64,000 nucleotides of DNA from Tanytarsus gracilentus (lineage: Eukaryota > Arthropoda > Insecta > Diptera > Chironomidae), in NCBI GenBank assembly GCA_038502055.1, contig JAXRKN010000045.1, forward strand, positions 1,200,501-1,264,500, in the 5' to 3' direction. Shown one piece after another: positions 59,701 to 64,000 of this stretch. The position numbers were made by a program, and so were the translations under genes. How positions within the stretch are numbered: the first letter of the stretch is position 1; the number at the start of each line of letters is the position of its first letter. The notes below the pieces were generated by a model. It ran no database searches and was not told where the DNA came from. It saw only the letters and a program-made list of their open reading frames with translations.

Positions 59701-61950
59701 TCTGCATTCTTGATTGTATGCACCTGCTAACTTCTCTCGCAAGGAAATTCTTCCCTCACTCCGTAAGTATTTCTGGTAAATTATTTAACGCTTTCAAAAG
59801 TGGTATTAACGTGATCTGAAAAGTGAAGACGAGACGAAGAAATCTCTGCATGTGGAACGTGCGTCCAAAGCGATTTTATGTGATTGAAAAATTGGATTTA
59901 TTTTAGCTTCAAGGGTCAAACTCCATTTATCATTTTGAGATGTTGTAAAGTATTTAGATGCAATTTTCATTCAGAAATACACAAGACTGGATTTCCCTTG
60001 AGGTATGCGAGCCTGGAGAGAAAATTCATGACATATGCGCAAATTATATCATTTCACAATAATTGCTTGACATTATTATGATTTGATCGTTCTCATCCCC
60101 TTCTCCTCGCACCCTACAACCATCATTATTATTTACATTGCCTTGTTAACAGCAACATATAATGTGGAAATGTGCGGCAGCAACTTGTTTATGGACGATA
60201 GAAAATTTCAACATTAAAAATTAATGACGAAAATATTGCGTTAAAAAAGAGACGAATGATTAGAGCAAGAAGGCAGGGTGAGAACATTTAAAGGCAATTA
60301 AAGGTTGTAACTTATTTTTAAAATTTAAAAAATAAATTATTGTCGAATTTTCAAAAAGTTTATCATCCCCTGCATTAATTTTTTCACACAAGCTGCAATC
60401 CGAGAAGATTTTCTCGAGATCCTTTTACAACCATTACCAGTGATTAAATGAGGAAGAAAGTAAAGTCAGTGTAAAAATTAATTAATTGCAAAGGCGTCAG
60501 AAAAATCCTTTTCGAATTTAAATGGCTTCATTAAAAGCCGGTTTGTTGTAACGGAATAAAGTTTTTATATTCAAATTAAATGAGGTGAAAGAGAACGCGA
60601 TTAAAATTTTATATTTTGTCCCCGAATGATCATCTGTGCAATGCACGCACACATTTTAATGCGTAGCATTCAGTCGTTAAGTGATTTTCCAATTAAATGC
60701 ACATCGAGAGAGTTCTCTTAGTAAAATGACAGATTAATATGGAAATTTGCTTTATGCAATTTATCAGTTGAGTGTCATGATTGATTTATTTGTCTCATGC
60801 CAGCATTAAAAACATTTTTAAAAAGCTCTATTTCCAAAAAGAAAAATTTGTCATCATCATTTCAACTATTTGGAGAGTGATATTTATCAATTTTACAACT
60901 CGAATGCGAAAGTATTAATTTTTTATTTGTTAAACTCGCACAAAAAAAGTTAATTGAAATGAAAGGACAGAAAATAAATAAAAAAAGAGTTGCAAAGAGA
61001 TTTTATAGCGAGTGAAATAAAAATAAATCGATTTGCAAATCGAAAGCGCTTTATTTGTCGATCAAATCACGCAAGGACTCGACATAAGAGGATATCAATT
61101 GGTTGGTAATGTTTGTGATGTAAATTGCATCACACGATTTCGAGTCCTCACTTCGAGAATTGTATCGGATTTTTTTCTGCTCTGGATAGCAAACTTAGTG
61201 AATGCAAATATTTGAACAGTGAAATAGAAATTTCTATCTCACTCACTTCGATGGGTCTAAATTGGTTTTGTAATCCTTTCATGGTGCGGTCGATCTTGAG
61301 ATTATTGACCGATATTTGAAGAAGTGAAATTTGGAATAAATTTTTTGATAGATTTTTCAAAAAAATAACAATTTTCACAAATCAAATTAATTTTGTGTTC
61401 ACATGAGTAAATAAACACCCAACAATAAAAAGATTCAAATTTAGATTTTAAATGCCTTTTCAACCCCTTTTTTATACACTTCATATTTTATCATATATAA
61501 TCCAGTTATAATGCACCAAACTTGAATAATAATTTTTTATATGATTTGATGTGTAAACAAAGTTAACAGAGATATTTTTACGACCATTGTGTTTAAATAT
61601 TCGCAACCCAATCGAGAAATAATTTTTTTGGTCTTTTTAAGGATAATAAATTGAAAAATTATCAAATGAAATCATCATCAAACACAAATAGAGTCAACAT
61701 GCGGCGGCTGCAGCCACTTGAGGGATGAGATAGTAGTAAGAATAATTTTATGATACTGCGATGTGAATCATCCAATGGAAGAGCTAATATTTGCCATCAA
61801 ATAAGCATTAAACTGATTACAATCGTATCGAAGGGATCATTTGGAAGAGAAAAGAAGTTTACACGCTTCAAGATTGTTATCATAATCAATTTCGCTCACT
61901 ACTGCTCATGTGTACATATTTGCTGTGAGGCAAGAGTCATAAAATTCATG
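53800..61950. other. 8-kb intergenic region between two transposons
   Basis: AT-rich, with no ORF above ~75 codons showing coding character. It may contain slouch or neighbouring NK-cluster enhancers, but the sequence alone does not show this. No RNA gene, array or further transposon end was recognised. Confidence 0.4.
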
Positions 61951-62820
61951 CAATAAACAACCCGCGTCGATTTAACATAAAACTGACGACAACATAAAAC
62001 TGACGCAAATCTGACGAAAAACTGACGCAAAACCGTCGACAAGAGAAAAAGTGACGACACGAAATTCTTAACACAAAACTGACGGAAAACTGTCGACAAG
62101 AGAAAAAGTGACGACAGGAAAATATTTAAAAATAAAGTGGCGAAAAACCGTCGACAAGAAGGTTGTAGGTCGTCCATCCGGCAGAAATTTCATGAAAAAT
62201 TGTGTGGAAAATACTGTCAATTTGAACTTTCCATGGAATTTTCCATAGAAGTTATTAGGGTGGGCGCTTGTAATAAATGGGTGGGAAGAGGTTAAAATTG
62301 TGGTTGGTTTCTTTTTGTAAAAAGGGATAAATGAGTGGAAGATGTTAAAATTGGTGTTTTTTAAAAGGGATAAATGAGTGGGAAGAGATTAAAATTGTCG
62401 ACTGAAAAGTCTAATAATTTTACCTCTTCCCTCTTTTTCCTTTTACAAAAAAAATTCATTTTTCTTCCCTTTTAAGGCCATAATTTAGGAAAATCTGGGT
62501 CAATTGGTTTTAATTCTTATGAAATTTTCTGAATTTTTGCCGGATGGCGCCTCACCCTCTTGTCGCGTTTTGCGTCACTTTATTTTTTAATATTTTCCTG
62601 TCGTCACTTTCTCTTGTCGACGGTTTTTCGCCACTTTATTTTTAAATATTTTCCTGTCGTCACTTTTTCTCTTGTCGACAGTTTTCCGTCAGTTTTGTGT
62701 TAAGAATTTCGTGTCGTCACTTTTTCTCTTGTCGACGGTTTTGCGTCAGTTTTTCGTCAGATTTGCGTCAGTTTTATGTTGTCGTCAGTTTTATGTTAAA
62801 TCGACGCGGGTCAATAAACA
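61951..62820. mobile_element. Long-TIR foldback / Mutator-like non-autonomous element
   Basis: The element spans 61,960-62,811 (852 bp), flanked by an exact 9-bp target-site duplication CAATAAACA (61,951-61,959 and 62,812-62,820). The ends begin ACCCGCGTCGATTTAACATA and pair as inverted repeats over ~225 bp or more. The arms themselves contain sub-repeats such as GTCGACAAGAGAAAAAGTGACGACA; the right arm has one more such unit than the left. The centre has three GGGATAAATGAGTGG-type direct repeats and no transposase. The 9-bp TSD and long repetitive TIRs fit Mutator-like or foldback elements. Confidence 0.88.
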
Positions 62821-64000
62821 TGAGAATCGAGAACTCTATCGGAGAAACTAATTTCACCAATTATTTACCAATGAAACACAATCAATCTTCTCATGACTTT
62901 ATTGACAGACATATTCAATTATCAAAATTTACTGCCAGCACACACTCGCTGAACTCAATCCATTTTCTTTTATTTTATTTGAAGTGAATTTTTTGTTACA
63001 CTGCTGATTGCACACTTTTTTGGCTGATGAAAAATTAAATTTAAATTTTGGTTTGATTTTTAAAAAGAGTAACTGGAATTTGTTTGCAAACAGTGAAATT
63101 CAAATATTTATGTTCGCATATCAATTTATGGGTACTTTCATACATTTTATTATTTGAGTCAAGGGGATTGGAAAAATATAAAAAAGGTAGAAGTTTTTTT
63201 TATCAAAGGGATGAACTTTAGCTCGTCAATTTTTTCCACTTTAAATGAATTTTTTGAAAAATATTTTGAAAAAATTGTATCTTTAAAAATGTTGCAATAA
63301 TTTTCACAAAAAGTTATTTTAACCACAGCCACACTCCCTTCTTTATCACTCACCAGCTCAACAAAAACATTTGCCACAAAAAAAAGACGAATGAGGTTTT
63401 TTGCTCCCTTCCAATGTTTTATTTTTGATCGCTCTGCTTTATTAGAAAATTGATGAAAATTTGAATGGGTTGTCGGGTGTGTAAATATTTGTTGAGTTAA
63501 TTTACATTATAAGTGGAATGTACTTGATTTTTTGTTCATGTATACCCGCGAGGCAATAACTCACAGACGAGAGAGAAATCCCGAGTATTAACTTATCGTT
63601 TCCATTGATTAGATTCTAATTTGACATTCTTTGCCATCGATGTTTGTCGATCTTGAGTAATTCATCACCGACTTTGACAATTTTAAATTTATTTTAACTC
63701 TCGTAAATTTCGTTGATCTTGCGAAGTTAATTGATGCACCAGTTCATTTTTTGCGCCCCTCTCCCAAATTACACGCATGCATGAGCAACAATGTGCAAGA
63801 GGACAAAAGCAAGAAAATTAAATAGTCAGGGTGAGGGCTATAAAAATAAATTGCATTTTAATTCACGTAAAAAACTTGTGTAGCGATTTTTTTCACTATC
63901 TCATGGCGAATTGATTGTCACACAGTAGCATGTATATAATTGAGACCTAATCCCTCTTCACATTGCATTTTTTTGCCTCCGTTGTTAATATCGTGCGGGT
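62821..64000. other. Right-end intergenic region
   Basis: AT-rich DNA with no supported gene up to the window edge. Confidence 0.4.

Noticed and set aside
1..64000. tRNA or rRNA genes
   Set aside because: I looked for B-box-like GGTTCRANNC strings with a matching acceptor fold and found none that could support a cloverleaf; a covariance search would be decisive.

Overview
The window is eukaryotic nuclear DNA from an insect, most likely a nematoceran dipteran (midge or gnat type). The DNA is AT-rich, most introns are 50-90 bp with GT..AG borders, and the recognisable proteins read like fly/mosquito orthologues. Gene models were assembled by eye; those with stated lengths close in frame from start to stop.

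The left half (1-36,540) is gene-dense. In order it holds AP-1/AP-2 beta-adaptin (minus, cut by the window edge), a SENP6/7-type SUMO protease (minus), DDX27-type DEAD-box helicase (plus), SR splicing factor Rbp1 (minus), a disturbed 8.2-kb block, a WD40/U-box gene (minus) with APC5 nested on the opposite strand in its second intron, cytosolic AspRS (minus), a polypeptide GalNAc-transferase (minus), GSKIP (minus) and Integrator subunit 5 (plus). Two pairs (SENP/DDX27 and GSKIP/IntS5) are head-to-head across a few hundred bases. These are housekeeping genes of endocytosis, SUMO and ubiquitin signalling, ribosome biogenesis, splicing, translation, glycosylation and snRNA processing, with no sign of a shared pathway.

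The unusual part is 9,813-20,133. A ~1.0-1.1-kb direct repeat (copy A 9,813-10,846, copy B 19,005-20,133) includes the 3' end of the WD40/U-box gene and the upstream region of Rbp1. It flanks an 8.2-kb foreign block. The block contains a broken C2H2 zinc-finger gene, a degenerate multi-part ORF with a cysteine-peptidase-like region and a 111-bp (37-codon) repeat array, and an intact-looking, unrecognised four-exon gene. Both coding introns of that gene carry long inverted repeats; intron 1 resembles a 3'-tailed mirtron. More hairpins and tandem repeats surround it. This is the best candidate for something undescribed.

The right part (36,540-64,000) is gene-poor and dominated by the NK1-class homeobox gene slouch (46,432-51,736) with wide non-coding flanks, as is usual for a developmental regulator. 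The slouch C terminus has two adjacent stop codons followed by 35 more open codons in frame. Two non-autonomous DNA transposons with exact target-site duplications sit downstream: a hAT-type element (53,096-53,791, 8-bp TSD) and a long-TIR foldback/Mutator-like element (61,960-62,811, 9-bp TSD). A 17-bp minisatellite lies at about 31,873-32,368.
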